Part shown: in pieces, positions 1 to 9,300 of the stretch | How the letters are laid out: each line of letters starts with the position of its first letter | Numbering within the stretch: the first letter of the stretch is position 1 | Source: Strigamia acuminata | Taxonomy: Eukaryota > Arthropoda > Chilopoda > Geophilomorpha > Linotaeniidae | Length of the DNA stretch: 64,000 nucleotides | Direction: 5' to 3' | Assembly (NCBI GenBank): GCA_949358305.1 | Contig: OX442317.1 | Span: forward strand, 10,482,186-10,546,185 | Translations under genes and position numbers: made by a program | Notes under the pieces: model-generated | Told to the model about the DNA's origin: nothing | Databases searched by the model: none | What the model saw: the letters and a program-made list of their open reading frames with translations, nothing else

Positions 1-2
1 AC

Positions 3-1535
3 GAGTTAGGAGAAAACGGAAGAGCGTTGAAAGTGGTTGTACCGGAAAATCTCGTTTACAGAGTCATCTGGACAGCTCACGGACACCCGTTGTCTGGACA
101 CAGTGGTATTACTCGAACGATGTATCGAGCTAGAAGAATCTACGCATGGCCGACGATGAAACGAGATATTACTCGCTTTATCAAACATTGTCAACGCTGC
201 CAGGCTTGCAAGCCAAGGCAAAAATTAGAAATTGAAGCAGCTCAAATGGGTCCATATGCTCCCTTTGATTGCTTGAGTGCTGATCTCATGGGGCCAAAAC
301 CAAAAACTCCACGAGGTAACACTCACATACTCGTTATAATCGATGTCGCTACAAAATGGCCAGAGATGCGGCCAATGTCGAAACCAACTTCGGCTAAAAT
401 AGCTGATTGTCTTTATAATTTATCACTGCAATTTGGCTTTCCACGCAAAATACTGTCTGATAATGGCTCGCAATTTAGATCGCAGGTATACCAGAAGTTT
501 TGCGAGAAATTCAAAATGTTACCGGCTTATACTTCGCCGTACCATCCTCAGGCGAATCCTGTTGAAAGAACCAACAGAGATATTAAATATTTGATTGCTT
601 TATACACTGATGTTCACACCCGTTGGGATGAATATTTACGAGAATTTGCCTTTAGTCTGCGAACTACGGTCGCAGCCGGAAGAGAATTCTCACCGGCTTA
701 TTTAAATTTCGGCAGAGAATTGAGAGTGCCGTGGGATCCGCGCTTGCCAGATGAAGTTCTTGTCGTGGACCCAAAAAATCCTCATATTTACATTCATCAA
801 CTGGAGAAAGTGCTCGCAAGCACATATCAACACATGATGTCACATGTATTTGATCTACAAAAAAGAGTACAAGATCACCAATCAGAAAAGAAGTTCGATA
901 ATTTCAAAGTAAACGACTTAGTCTGGAAAAATGCACACGTATTATCCAGCGCCGTTAAAGGAATTTCGGCAGGGATCGCTGATCGCCGAACCGGACCTTT
1001 TGCCATTATTCGTGCACATCAAGGCAATGCCTTTGAATTAAAGCGCTTGGAAGATAATGCAAAATTCCCGTCTATCCACGCATCCGAACTTACACCATAT
1101 TTCCCTCAATTTACTCAGGAAATTTGGCGGAGGGGAGAGGTGGTGGGACAACCCACTGAAAATAAAATTAATACATTAGTTGAAGACGAAGTAAAAACTT
1201 TACCGTCGCTGCCAAATTCCGATGACGAAGTTGAACACGTGGCGATTAGTTTTGAGAACATTCAAATAGCCCAGGATGACCTACAAACCACGCTGGAACC
1301 GGCCACAAAGCCGAAAAAAGCAAAGCGAAGATCCATGCTACACCCAGTAGTACCAAAAAATTCAGATGGTGACAAAAATACTGAAAAAACGGCTAAAAAA
1401 TATAACTTGAGAAGCCGGAAATCACCAAAACAGAGAGTAACTAGTCGATTCTGCGCAGAACGCGAACGACAAGACAGTACTCTAGTGAGTGATGGAGACA
1501 TAATGATGTCACATCATTCTAAAAATAGTAATTAA
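3..1535 (+). CDS. Gypsy-1 pol, C-terminal integrase region (5' partial)
   Basis: The reading frame is open from the window edge, so the TTG at 27 is not a real start. Counting from that TTG, an HHCC zinc-binding N-domain is visible (H20, H25, C55, C58). The DDE catalytic core follows with D86, D145 and E180; the last two are 35 residues apart, the classical DD35E spacing. After the core comes a GPF-type C-terminal module (RTGPFAII) and a basic tail with a YNLRSRK motif. Integrase joins the reverse-transcribed DNA to the host chromosome in the nucleus. No catalytic residue is missing in the visible part. Protease, RT and RNase H would lie upstream of the window. The stop is at 1533-1535, and 168 bp separate it from ORF2. 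Confidence 0.93.
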   Translation, partial: ELGENGRALKVVVPENLVYRVIWTAHGHPLSGHSGITRTMYRARRIYAWPTMKRDITRFIKHCQRCQACKPRQKLEIEAAQMGPYAPFDCLSADLMGPKPKTPRGNTHILVIIDVATKWPEMRPMSKPTSAKIADCLYNLSLQFGFPRKILSDNGSQFRSQVYQKFCEKFKMLPAYTSPYHPQANPVERTNRDIKYLIALYTDVHTRWDEYLREFAFSLRTTVAAGREFSPAYLNFGRELRVPWDPRLPDEVLVVDPKNPHIYIHQLEKVLASTYQHMMSHVFDLQKRVQDHQSEKKFDNFKVNDLVWKNAHVLSSAVKGISAGIADRRTGPFAIIRAHQGNAFELKRLEDNAKFPSIHASELTPYFPQFTQEIWRRGEVVGQPTENKINTLVEDEVKTLPSLPNSDDEVEHVAISFENIQIAQDDLQTTLEPATKPKKAKRRSMLHPVVPKNSDGDKNTEKTAKKYNLRSRKSPKQRVTSRFCAERERQDSTLVSDGDIMMSHHSKNSN

Positions 1536-1703
1536 AATGACGTAGTTCATACGGCGACCAATCAGCATCAAGTTGGGGGACTTTGCAAAAATCTGTTACT
1601 TTCCAAAGTGAAACCACTCCGACAACACACTGATTGGGACGATCCGCCGATTAACGAAGGAAAAGAATAGATTCAACTTCGTAAGTGAAACAGTTAGTTT
1701 GAA

Positions 1704-2018
1704 ATGATTAGATTTGTCATGAAAAACAAACGGCCCATTCACAGAATCATGGCCGAAGGTGGCGAAGGACCGCCCAACATTGATTCGGACTCGGAGCCCG
1801 AAAGAAATCTCGTGATGAATCCACCCGACGAAATGTTAAATGAAGAGTTCGATCTGCAAAATCAGGTGAATATCGCCATTGAAAAAATTAAAAAAGCCGT
1901 TGAAATGTTGAAATCGGCTGACAAACGAATTTATAATCAAGCCCGACGGACGCTCGAAAAATACCGAAAGTTCGTAAAAACTGAGTCAGATCGTATTGAA
2001 AGTATGTTAAACGAATAG
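1704..2018 (+). CDS. Gypsy-1 ORF2, small acidic protein of unknown function
   Basis: This is a 104-codon ORF with an ATG start, between pol and the large ORF3 of gypsy-1. The first third is acidic and carries DSDSEPE. The remainder is rich in Lys, Glu, Ile and Leu and looks helical and possibly coiled-coil. There is no signal peptide, membrane segment or cysteine cluster, and I recognise no family. A GTAAGT donor-like hexamer lies just upstream at about 1681, so the ORF might be expressed from a spliced or subgenomic RNA. It could be a small accessory protein or, given its size, a chance ORF. An M at codon 14 (within RIMAEGG) could be an alternative start. Confidence 0.5.
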   Translation: MIRFVMKNKRPIHRIMAEGGEGPPNIDSDSEPERNLVMNPPDEMLNEEFDLQNQVNIAIEKIKKAVEMLKSADKRIYNQARRTLEKYRKFVKTESDRIESMLNE

Positions 2019-2341
2019 CTCGTTGAATTTCACGTAGTTACGTTCCACTTTTCTATCACGAAAGTTGGCTAAAAAGGCCGAAAAAATTCAAGAAAAACTT
2101 TGTCAGTTCAAAAAATCACTTAACAAATTTTAAATGGCGCCATTTTTTATGATCATGTGACTTCGCCCGACGGCTAGTAAGCGTTGTGAGGGAGTTGCCA
2201 TGACGACGGCGCTCAATTGCCTTTTGCTAGAAAATATTTAAACCAAATAATATTTACCAGTTAATAATTAAAAACTTTCAAACGTTTCTGTAGATTTTAA
2301 ACGCAATCAATCAACCGTACGAATTACCAGATTACGTACCC
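2019..2341 (+). other. Gypsy-1 non-coding spacer before ORF3
   Basis: These 323 bp separate ORF2 from ORF3. No ORF of note is present. An AT-rich patch (AATATTTAAA near 2233) precedes the ORF3 ATG by about 100 bp and could act as a TATA-like or leader element. This is weak evidence. Confidence 0.3.
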
Positions 2342-4975
2342 ATGGTAACAGGAATTTTTAGAGGCGAATTATCCGCCGAAGTCCGACGTTTACGACAACT
2401 TGGTCAGACGTGGGAAGATGTGAGACAAGAGTTCTCAAATGCCATCGCCGCACATTGGGGCTGTAGATGCCGAATTTGTGGACGGCTAATGGTAGCCGAC
2501 CCCGTTTCCTGGAACCTAAGGATCGATCCGCCATCACCGTTGAGATCCAGATTGCTTTTTGGCTGGCTCTTTCCCACGGAGGAGGAAGACACGGACTTCT
2601 ACGGGTTTTTCCGAATCCCACACGCCAAAAGGAACGATTATTTGGATGCCATTTGGGAGAAACTCAAGGCCCGGAAGGATGAAGTTATGCGAAAACTACA
2701 AGAAGAGCAGGCCTGGTGGGCCGATCGACATAAACATTACGATTTGGCAGATCTCGCCAGTTCCCAATATGAGATGCATATTCTGGGAATGGCCGGACAT
2801 TTCGGCCACGCTCGTGCCCGATTCCGAGACTGGGAACGTCAAAGAGACGCATATCACGACCAAGGACGCAATGATAAGCGAGAGCGATCGAGTTCAGTCG
2901 CATCAAACGAACCACGTGCCAAGATGACCTGTGGCAATCACCACAATACGGCTTCAAGAGCCGTTGATAATGTTTCGGAAGCCAGAGTCTCACGATGGGA
3001 CGCGGCTTGCCGATACCCTGGAGGAGTGGATCCATACGTCGCTCGCCCAGGAACCAGACCAGAATTGCTTCGTGCCAACGGCCGACTCAAGCATCGTGCA
3101 GGCCGACAAAACCGCGAAAAGTTAGAGCGCGAACGTTTGGCCCTGATGCCACCACCGCCCAAGGACGACGAAGTACCTGGCAGATGGGATCGCGAAGTCG
3201 AAGAGCATTCCATGCAAGTCACCCTTCGCAAGAAAGCAGCGTTGGAACAACAGCAAGCCGATTGGGATGCCTGTTTCCAATCGCCTGATGCAGAAGAACC
3301 AACGATAGGATCTAATGAGACTTTGATGTTAAATACACCAACGTCAGTGTCCGCCTTGGAGGGAGGAAGTTCCGCAGAAGTCCACATCGTAGACCGAAGC
3401 TACAGAATTTCACCCCCCGCGATGGCCGACAACACGGCCTGTGAATGGAAGAGTCTTCCAAACGCACAAAATTCGAATGACCAGGCGAACCACCGGCCAA
3501 TCGAAGGGCCGATTCCTGTAGAGTGTAGAAAGTACACGGATTCGATAAATCCGGACCCAAGTCTCCCAGAGCCTCGATTGCCCACGAGAAAATTCGGAAT
3601 GGTATCCCAAGTTCTGAAAAAGGGATTCGATCAGCATTACGACGCCATGTGGCAGGGGTTCTGCGAAGCGCCGTTAGAGACTCAGGAGATTGAGTTGTCT
3701 GATATGGACTTATACCAAATAGCTCAAGTCACCGAGAGTTTGAAAGGTAGTCGTCGTGTCGCCGGCTTACTAAACCGAATGGAGCCGACGGGACCCGACG
3801 ACCCACGTTTGAACGAGTTACAGCGACAGCTTGTGCCGAGTTATCGGAGAATTTTGTTTCCCGGGGTGTTCGACAGCCCAAGGCCAGGCTTCGCTGCCAC
3901 CACGTGCCTAAGAACGGCCGCCATGGCCGTTAAACCAGAATTTCTAGATTGTTGGCGGTCCATCCAATTGGATCCGCCCACCATGTGCAGCGAATTGATG
4001 CGCCAAGTCGCCGTCATTGGGGAAAATCCGGCCGCATCGGCCATTCGTCTCCGACGCGAGTGGGACATGCGCAAGATCACGTTCCAGCAAGAGCTGAAAA
4101 CAATTCGACCGGCAGGAATGCCGCCGAGGGATCAGACGCCTAGAAGGAAGACGCCAGAAGCCACTTACACGCCGGCTGCTGCCGCAATCGAAAGCCGAGC
4201 TGTTGCCCAAACCACGACTGAACCGTCCAATGGTCATGTCCCTATGGAGATAGAAAATTTCGACGACCCGAGACCTGGACCGAGTCGAGGTCGAGCTGCG
4301 ACCTCGGGTTCAACCACGTTTTTCACGCACGTCGAAAGCACCGATTCAGGGGCGCGACCCAAAACGCGACCGAAGCCGCGCGGAGCTTTGACCCTCCGGC
4401 CAGGGGGCCGATCTTGTTACGTAAAACGTCCAGACGAGTCAGCTGCGGCGCCCAACCCGCCAACACCACCAAGGAGCGTTCATTCGCCTATCCGAGCACC
4501 CACACCATCGCCCGGAAAAGACGATCCGAAGATGCAGATTCAATCGGCGGCCGGAGCTGCCGAAACCAAGAAGCAAGAAAGCAGCCCAATCTACATTAAG
4601 CTGCGAAGAACTTACCCAAGACTCGAGATGCATCCGCATACGAGGATTTTGCTCAAACACAATGTGGAACTTTGCCACCACGTTTTCAACTGGCTTGAGC
4701 GGAAGATACGAAAGAAGAGGCCGTGGATGTTGCATCAACGGCTGATCCGAGCTCGCCGACGCCCGTCCAACCCGCAAGAATTTTACGAAATGGCGTTTGG
4801 AGATGACGCCTTATCCCGACTTATCCGAAGTGTGTGGATACACGTCAACCCCGGCCTTTCATCAGGGCCGAATACGGGACAACCGTTCATCAATGTTAAC
4901 GAGAGCGGAAATCCATTGTCCGACGAGACGGACATGATGTCAATAGACTTACCTTCACCGAAAACACCCGAGTAG
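2342..4975 (+). CDS. Gypsy-1 ORF3, 877-residue protein of unknown function in the env position
   Basis: An intact ATG-started ORF of 877 codons lies between ORF2 and the polypurine tract. It is GC-richer than the flanking DNA. Visible parts: a CxCxxC cluster at residues 41-46 within a basic helical N-terminus; a basic, Arg- and Trp-rich stretch to about residue 310; a helical segment around residues 420-590 that reads like a folded domain; a Pro/Ser/Thr-rich linker around 600-745 (PGPSRG, PTPSPG); and a basic, Trp-containing helical C-terminus. There is no signal peptide, transmembrane segment or furin-like site, so it does not look like an envelope protein. I recognise no family. By its motifs it could be a nucleic-acid-binding or structural accessory protein, but this is inference from composition only. 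Confidence 0.75.
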   Translation: MVTGIFRGELSAEVRRLRQLGQTWEDVRQEFSNAIAAHWGCRCRICGRLMVADPVSWNLRIDPPSPLRSRLLFGWLFPTEEEDTDFYGFFRIPHAKRNDYLDAIWEKLKARKDEVMRKLQEEQAWWADRHKHYDLADLASSQYEMHILGMAGHFGHARARFRDWERQRDAYHDQGRNDKRERSSSVASNEPRAKMTCGNHHNTASRAVDNVSEARVSRWDAACRYPGGVDPYVARPGTRPELLRANGRLKHRAGRQNREKLERERLALMPPPPKDDEVPGRWDREVEEHSMQVTLRKKAALEQQQADWDACFQSPDAEEPTIGSNETLMLNTPTSVSALEGGSSAEVHIVDRSYRISPPAMADNTACEWKSLPNAQNSNDQANHRPIEGPIPVECRKYTDSINPDPSLPEPRLPTRKFGMVSQVLKKGFDQHYDAMWQGFCEAPLETQEIELSDMDLYQIAQVTESLKGSRRVAGLLNRMEPTGPDDPRLNELQRQLVPSYRRILFPGVFDSPRPGFAATTCLRTAAMAVKPEFLDCWRSIQLDPPTMCSELMRQVAVIGENPAASAIRLRREWDMRKITFQQELKTIRPAGMPPRDQTPRRKTPEATYTPAAAAIESRAVAQTTTEPSNGHVPMEIENFDDPRPGPSRGRAATSGSTTFFTHVESTDSGARPKTRPKPRGALTLRPGGRSCYVKRPDESAAAPNPPTPPRSVHSPIRAPTPSPGKDDPKMQIQSAAGAAETKKQESSPIYIKLRRTYPRLEMHPHTRILLKHNVELCHHVFNWLERKIRKKRPWMLHQRLIRARRRPSNPQEFYEMAFGDDALSRLIRSVWIHVNPGLSSGPNTGQPFINVNESGNPLSDETDMMSIDLPSPKTPE

Positions 4976-5230
4976 GCCGATTGCGGCCAGAAAACAGCAA
5001 CAAATCTGGTTGTTTCCGAAAATAAGTCTTTTCGAGGAACGTTTATTTTCATGTACATTCCTTTCATTTAATTATTTAATCACCAATGTTTTCTTTTAAT
5101 GCATGTATCTATTATTATATAACGAATATTAAAAAATATCTATGTCAAATTTGAAAAAAGAAAATTACCTGGTCTTGTTGTAATTAACTAAGAAACAAAC
5201 AAAAAATTGTAAAAGTTAATTGGGGGGAAG
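4976..5230 (+). other. Gypsy-1 3' untranslated region ending in a polypurine tract
   Basis: The AT-rich 255-bp tail after ORF3 ends with GGGGGGAAG at about 5222-5230, directly before the TGTTACG start of the LTR. A G/A-rich run abutting a TG-started LTR is the standard plus-strand primer for reverse transcription, and it fixes both the LTR start and the plus-strand orientation of gypsy-1. Confidence 0.7.
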
Positions 5231-5559
5231 TGTTACGATCTCAAATGTTCACTTCATTTGTGGAGAAGTTTTTCTACCACGTTTTTTAATTATTATTTAT
5301 ATTTTAACCATAATCATTAGAATTGTGTTTTTTGCCGTGCACCTGTTGCGCTTTTGGGCAATTGGCCCAGAAGCTGTAACGGCTGCCCTGGCATTCTGAG
5401 CCCTGGATTGGGGCGTTGCTAAGTCAATCCCCAAATTTTGCACCGTTGCTAGGGCTGAAGCGTGCCTTGGCACACGCCACGCCTGCGCACTGGCCGTTTT
5501 CCGGCCATATTCCGAGTAATAATTCGAATTATTACTCACTCTTTGCATCACACTCATAC
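5231..5559 (+). repeat. Gypsy-1 3' LTR, left portion
   Basis: The LTR begins with TGTTACG after the polypurine tract and runs to the CATAC at 5555-5559, where the copia element enters. The interval is 329 bp and includes GC-rich palindromic patches around 5340-5520. No comparison copy of the LTR is in the window, so internal boundaries such as U3/R cannot be set. Confidence 0.65.
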
Positions 5560-6095
5560 TGTAGGCAGAGAATGCGCAAAATATCGGTGTAAACCGATTG
5601 AAAGCGTGAATTGGCGCTGTGCGACCCGCACAGACGTTAACGATACGACGCGTATCGTTTCGGAAATGCGCGCGGCCTAATGCCGCTTATATGCGCTAGC
5701 AAGAAGCACTAAAGGTGCTTTAAATCAAACACAATGAGTAAAACAATAAAAACGGTTTAATTAAATAGTAATACATTACAAATAGGTATCCAAACAGGTG
5801 GGAAAGCAGCTAAGTCATACACGGCTGTGTATGACGCCATCTTGGATGAAAAAGCAATGGGTAGTGGCACCTAGTGCCGGGAATTTACATTAAGTTTGAA
5901 CAAATCATTTGATAATAGGACAAATCCTAGCATAAAGTGATAAAAGTATGGAATTACATACGGGACAGCGCAAAACGAATGGTAACATCGAAATCAATTA
6001 AATAATAACAAAGATGCGCTGTATACCTAAACACAAAGGGAAAACTAGGAAATAACAAATGTATTCATCGATACAAAATGGTCTTTTGACCAACA
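5560..6095 (-). repeat. Copia 3' LTR
   Basis: This 536-bp LTR is identical by eye to 12219-12754. On the minus strand it starts TGTTGGTC and ends CCTACA. It holds short palindromes (for example CGATACG/CGTATCG at about 5640-5656) that could fold in the RNA. The preceding minus-strand bases, just above 6095, are the purine run GAAGAGGGGATT that serves as polypurine tract. Confidence 0.95.
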
Positions 6096-6305
6096 AATCC
6101 CCTCTTCGATGGAAATATTTATCAGGGGACAAGATGAACGTAAACTGGAATTACAGTTGATAATCGTTGAGAAAAAAAAGATGATAAAGTCGAACCATCG
6201 GGCCGGGTACTGTCGTGGTTATCACTTAACTAAGCTCGGTATTCCCACAGAAACCCGATGATCCTCGAAGTCGGGTGAAAAGAAACTAGGAATGTCACGA
6301 TAAGT
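6096..6305 (-). other. Copia 3' untranslated segment with polypurine tract
   Basis: These 210 bp lie between the gag-pol stop and the 3' LTR. On the minus strand they end in GAAGAGGGGATT against the LTR, the expected plus-strand primer. No ORF of note is present. Confidence 0.75.
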
Positions 6306-9300
6306 TTATGCTCGGAAGATCTTCGAAATCAATGATCGTAAACGTTCCGAAGATAGCCACTTTGTGAATATGTCGGCGGTATTAGCTTCGCCGGCTACCT
6401 TTCGAAGATCGAAGACTCCCGCAGTAAACCACTCCCTGAGCCAGTGAAACTTCACGCGAATATGCTTCGTCTTCGCGTTCTCGATATCATTAGATGTGAA
6501 TTGAATCGAGGCCAGGGCGTCCGAATACACGATAGGTCGGGATAGACGATTGAGAATCGGGAATTCGGTGTACACGCTGTCGAGCCAGAAAATCTCCTTC
6601 ACGCACTCAACCAGGGCGATAAATTCAGCTTCCATGGTTGAGCACGCTACGGTCGACTGTTTGCGACAGGACCAGCCAATAGGGACATTTCCAACGTATA
6701 CGATGTATCCTCCGAAGCTCAATGATGTCTCCGGATCGCTTGCCCACGACGCGTCGGTAAATGCAGATAGTTGACTAGAAGAGCAACCGGATAACTCGAT
6801 GCAAAGCTCCGCAGTGTTTGCCACGTACTGCAGAACCTGTAACAGGGCGCGGATGTGGGTTCGATTATAGCACGTGTTGTACTGTGCCAAAGCGATGACG
6901 GAATAGAGTATGTCGGGACGAGTTCTCGATGCCAAAAACAGAAGTGAACCGATTAGAGATCGGTATGGAAAATCTTCCAAGTTTTCGGTCGATCCTCTAA
7001 CGAGTGTCGTTCCCGGGGTCACTGGTGTCTTGACGAGATTATTGGTCGACGCCCCGAATTTCTTAACCAGTTTGGCGATATAAGCACGTTGCGTTATGAA
7101 CGTGCGTCCGGCGTCGCGGATAAACTCGACGCCTAATAACTTCGTGATTGGACCGAGGTTGACTATATCGAATTTCGAAGAGATGAGACGGATTAGCTGA
7201 TTAAAAACGCTGTCGGACGCGTAAAACACGACGATATCGTCCACGTAGACCAGCATAACAGCTGTATTCCCGAACACGTAAACACAATTACATGCTGGCA
7301 GTCTTCGAAATCCGAGGGCCCGAAGTGTCTCGTCAAGTTTCTCGAACCATTGTCTCCCGGATTGGTGGAGGCCGTAAAGCGATTTGAGAAGAAGCCACAC
7401 GTTATTTGGATCAGTGCATGTGGCACCTGCAGGGATTCTCATGTATACGTTATGCTTTAATTCCCCGTACAGGTACGCACCTTTCACGTCGAGGTGGGCG
7501 TCCTGCCAACCACGCAATACGACGAGAAGACAGAAAAACAGACGGATCAATATGAAGTTCACGACTGGGCTAAACACCTCATCAAAATCGACTCCGAGGG
7601 TTTGATAAAAACCTTGTGCTACTAAGCGTGCTCGGTATCGGGTGACGGTTCCGGCTGCATCGGTTTTGAGTTTAAAAATCCACTTGCAGCCAAGAATAGT
7701 GGTGTCGGGTGGTCGGGGAACTTCTTTATAGATTTCTCGCTCTTTGAACATATCGAGTTCCTCTCCGATTGCTTCACGCCATTTCGGAGCGTCGTTGAAC
7801 TTGGGAATTTCGGCGAATGAAGCCGGCTCGGTTCGGCACAGATGAGCCGCATGACGAACGCCCGGAAGAGTTGGCAATTTGTGTTCGAGATTACCGAAGA
7901 AAAACAGTCCGGGGTCGTAATCAATATTGTTCAACATACAATACTCCTCGATGTCGTGATAAGATCTTAGACGGATCTTCGGAGTTGGAAAATAATAGAC
8001 ATCAATCAAGATCTTCCCGGGTTTTTGATCCTTTCTCAGGTGTTCCTCGCGTACCCATTCACGGCACTCGCCATCTCCACCGACGAATCGCCACTTATGA
8101 GTAGTGTGGCGCGCAGTCGCTGGTGAATTGGGATCGGGGTCGAAAATTTGCAACCCTTGCGCAGCCTGATCATCAACACGTTGCTGACGACGCGTCGTAA
8201 TAAATCTCGGCGTCGGTACCGGTGTTTCACGGGGAAGAGAAGGCGCTGCCGATCGCTGAGGTGATGGCGGAGCGGATGTACGAGGAGTTGTCGGAGGCGA
8301 TGGTCGTGCCGATTGTTCCGCTGACGCATCAACGTGTTCGGATGTTTCCGGATAAATTGACAATTCGTCCATCTCTCGGATGTCGTGGTCCGTATCACGT
8401 TCCTCTTCATATGAAATATGATGGGATTGTCGAAGAGACGCAGAACCCGGAGGTAAGGTCGCACATAAATCCAGCAATGCCCGTTCCGGAGTTGTCGGTG
8501 GTGGTATGTGGATGTGCGGAAAAGCCAGAGGCGTGTGCATCGAAGCGGATGCCGTCGACACACGTTCGGAATCGTTCGCAGAATGTTCTGACGCCTCGGA
8601 ATCAGATCCTTTCGGCCACTGATGGTAATGTAGGTTATCATCAAATGTAACGGTTTGCTGTCCGGGACCAGTAAACGATTGTTGCGGCTGCTGCGTCGAA
8701 ATTTTGATGGATTTCCGATACGACTGCCGCTCATCGATCTTAACGTGAATAGATTCGTAGACTTGGTTGTCAGTTGGGTTCCAAATTCTGTATCCACGGG
8801 TCCCTGAAGCGTAGCCGACTAAATATCCCTCCCAGGCCCGCGGATCCAGCTTCTTGCGTCCTGGTGCGGTGTAGTGCACCCAGCACTTGGAACCGACTTT
8901 TCGTAGATGTCGTAACGAAAGGGCTCTCTGTCGCCAAAGGATATACGGAACTTGATTGTTAAGTCGAGAATGAGGGCTCCGATTCTTGATGTAGGCAAAC
9001 GTGACCGCTAGCTCGGCCCAGAGCGCCTCCGGCAACTTAGTCTCGGATAAGACTGCACGAAAGTTGTCGGCCATTGTCCGGTTTATGCGCTCGGCCGTGC
9101 CGTTCATCTGTGGTGACGACGGATTTGTCCGTTGACCTTGGATGCCCTTGGCTTGTAGATATCGGAGAAACTCGTTTGACATAAACTCTCCGCCTCGATC
9201 AGTCCGAATCGCTTTTATTTGCGTGTCCTGGATTCTCTCAACTCGAGCAACGAAGTCCTTAAAGGTTGCGAAAACCTGCGATTTCTGGGCTAGCGGTATA

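Noticed and set aside
2358-5067. Many minus-strand and off-frame ORFs of 60-149 codons across gypsy-1 ORF3
   Set aside because: They are shadows of the GC-rich 877-codon ORF and show no domains.
8036-8797. 253-codon minus-strand ORF within copia gag-pol
   Set aside because: It overlaps the polyprotein in another frame, in a Pro/Ser/Arg-rich linker region, with no domain. A shadow frame.
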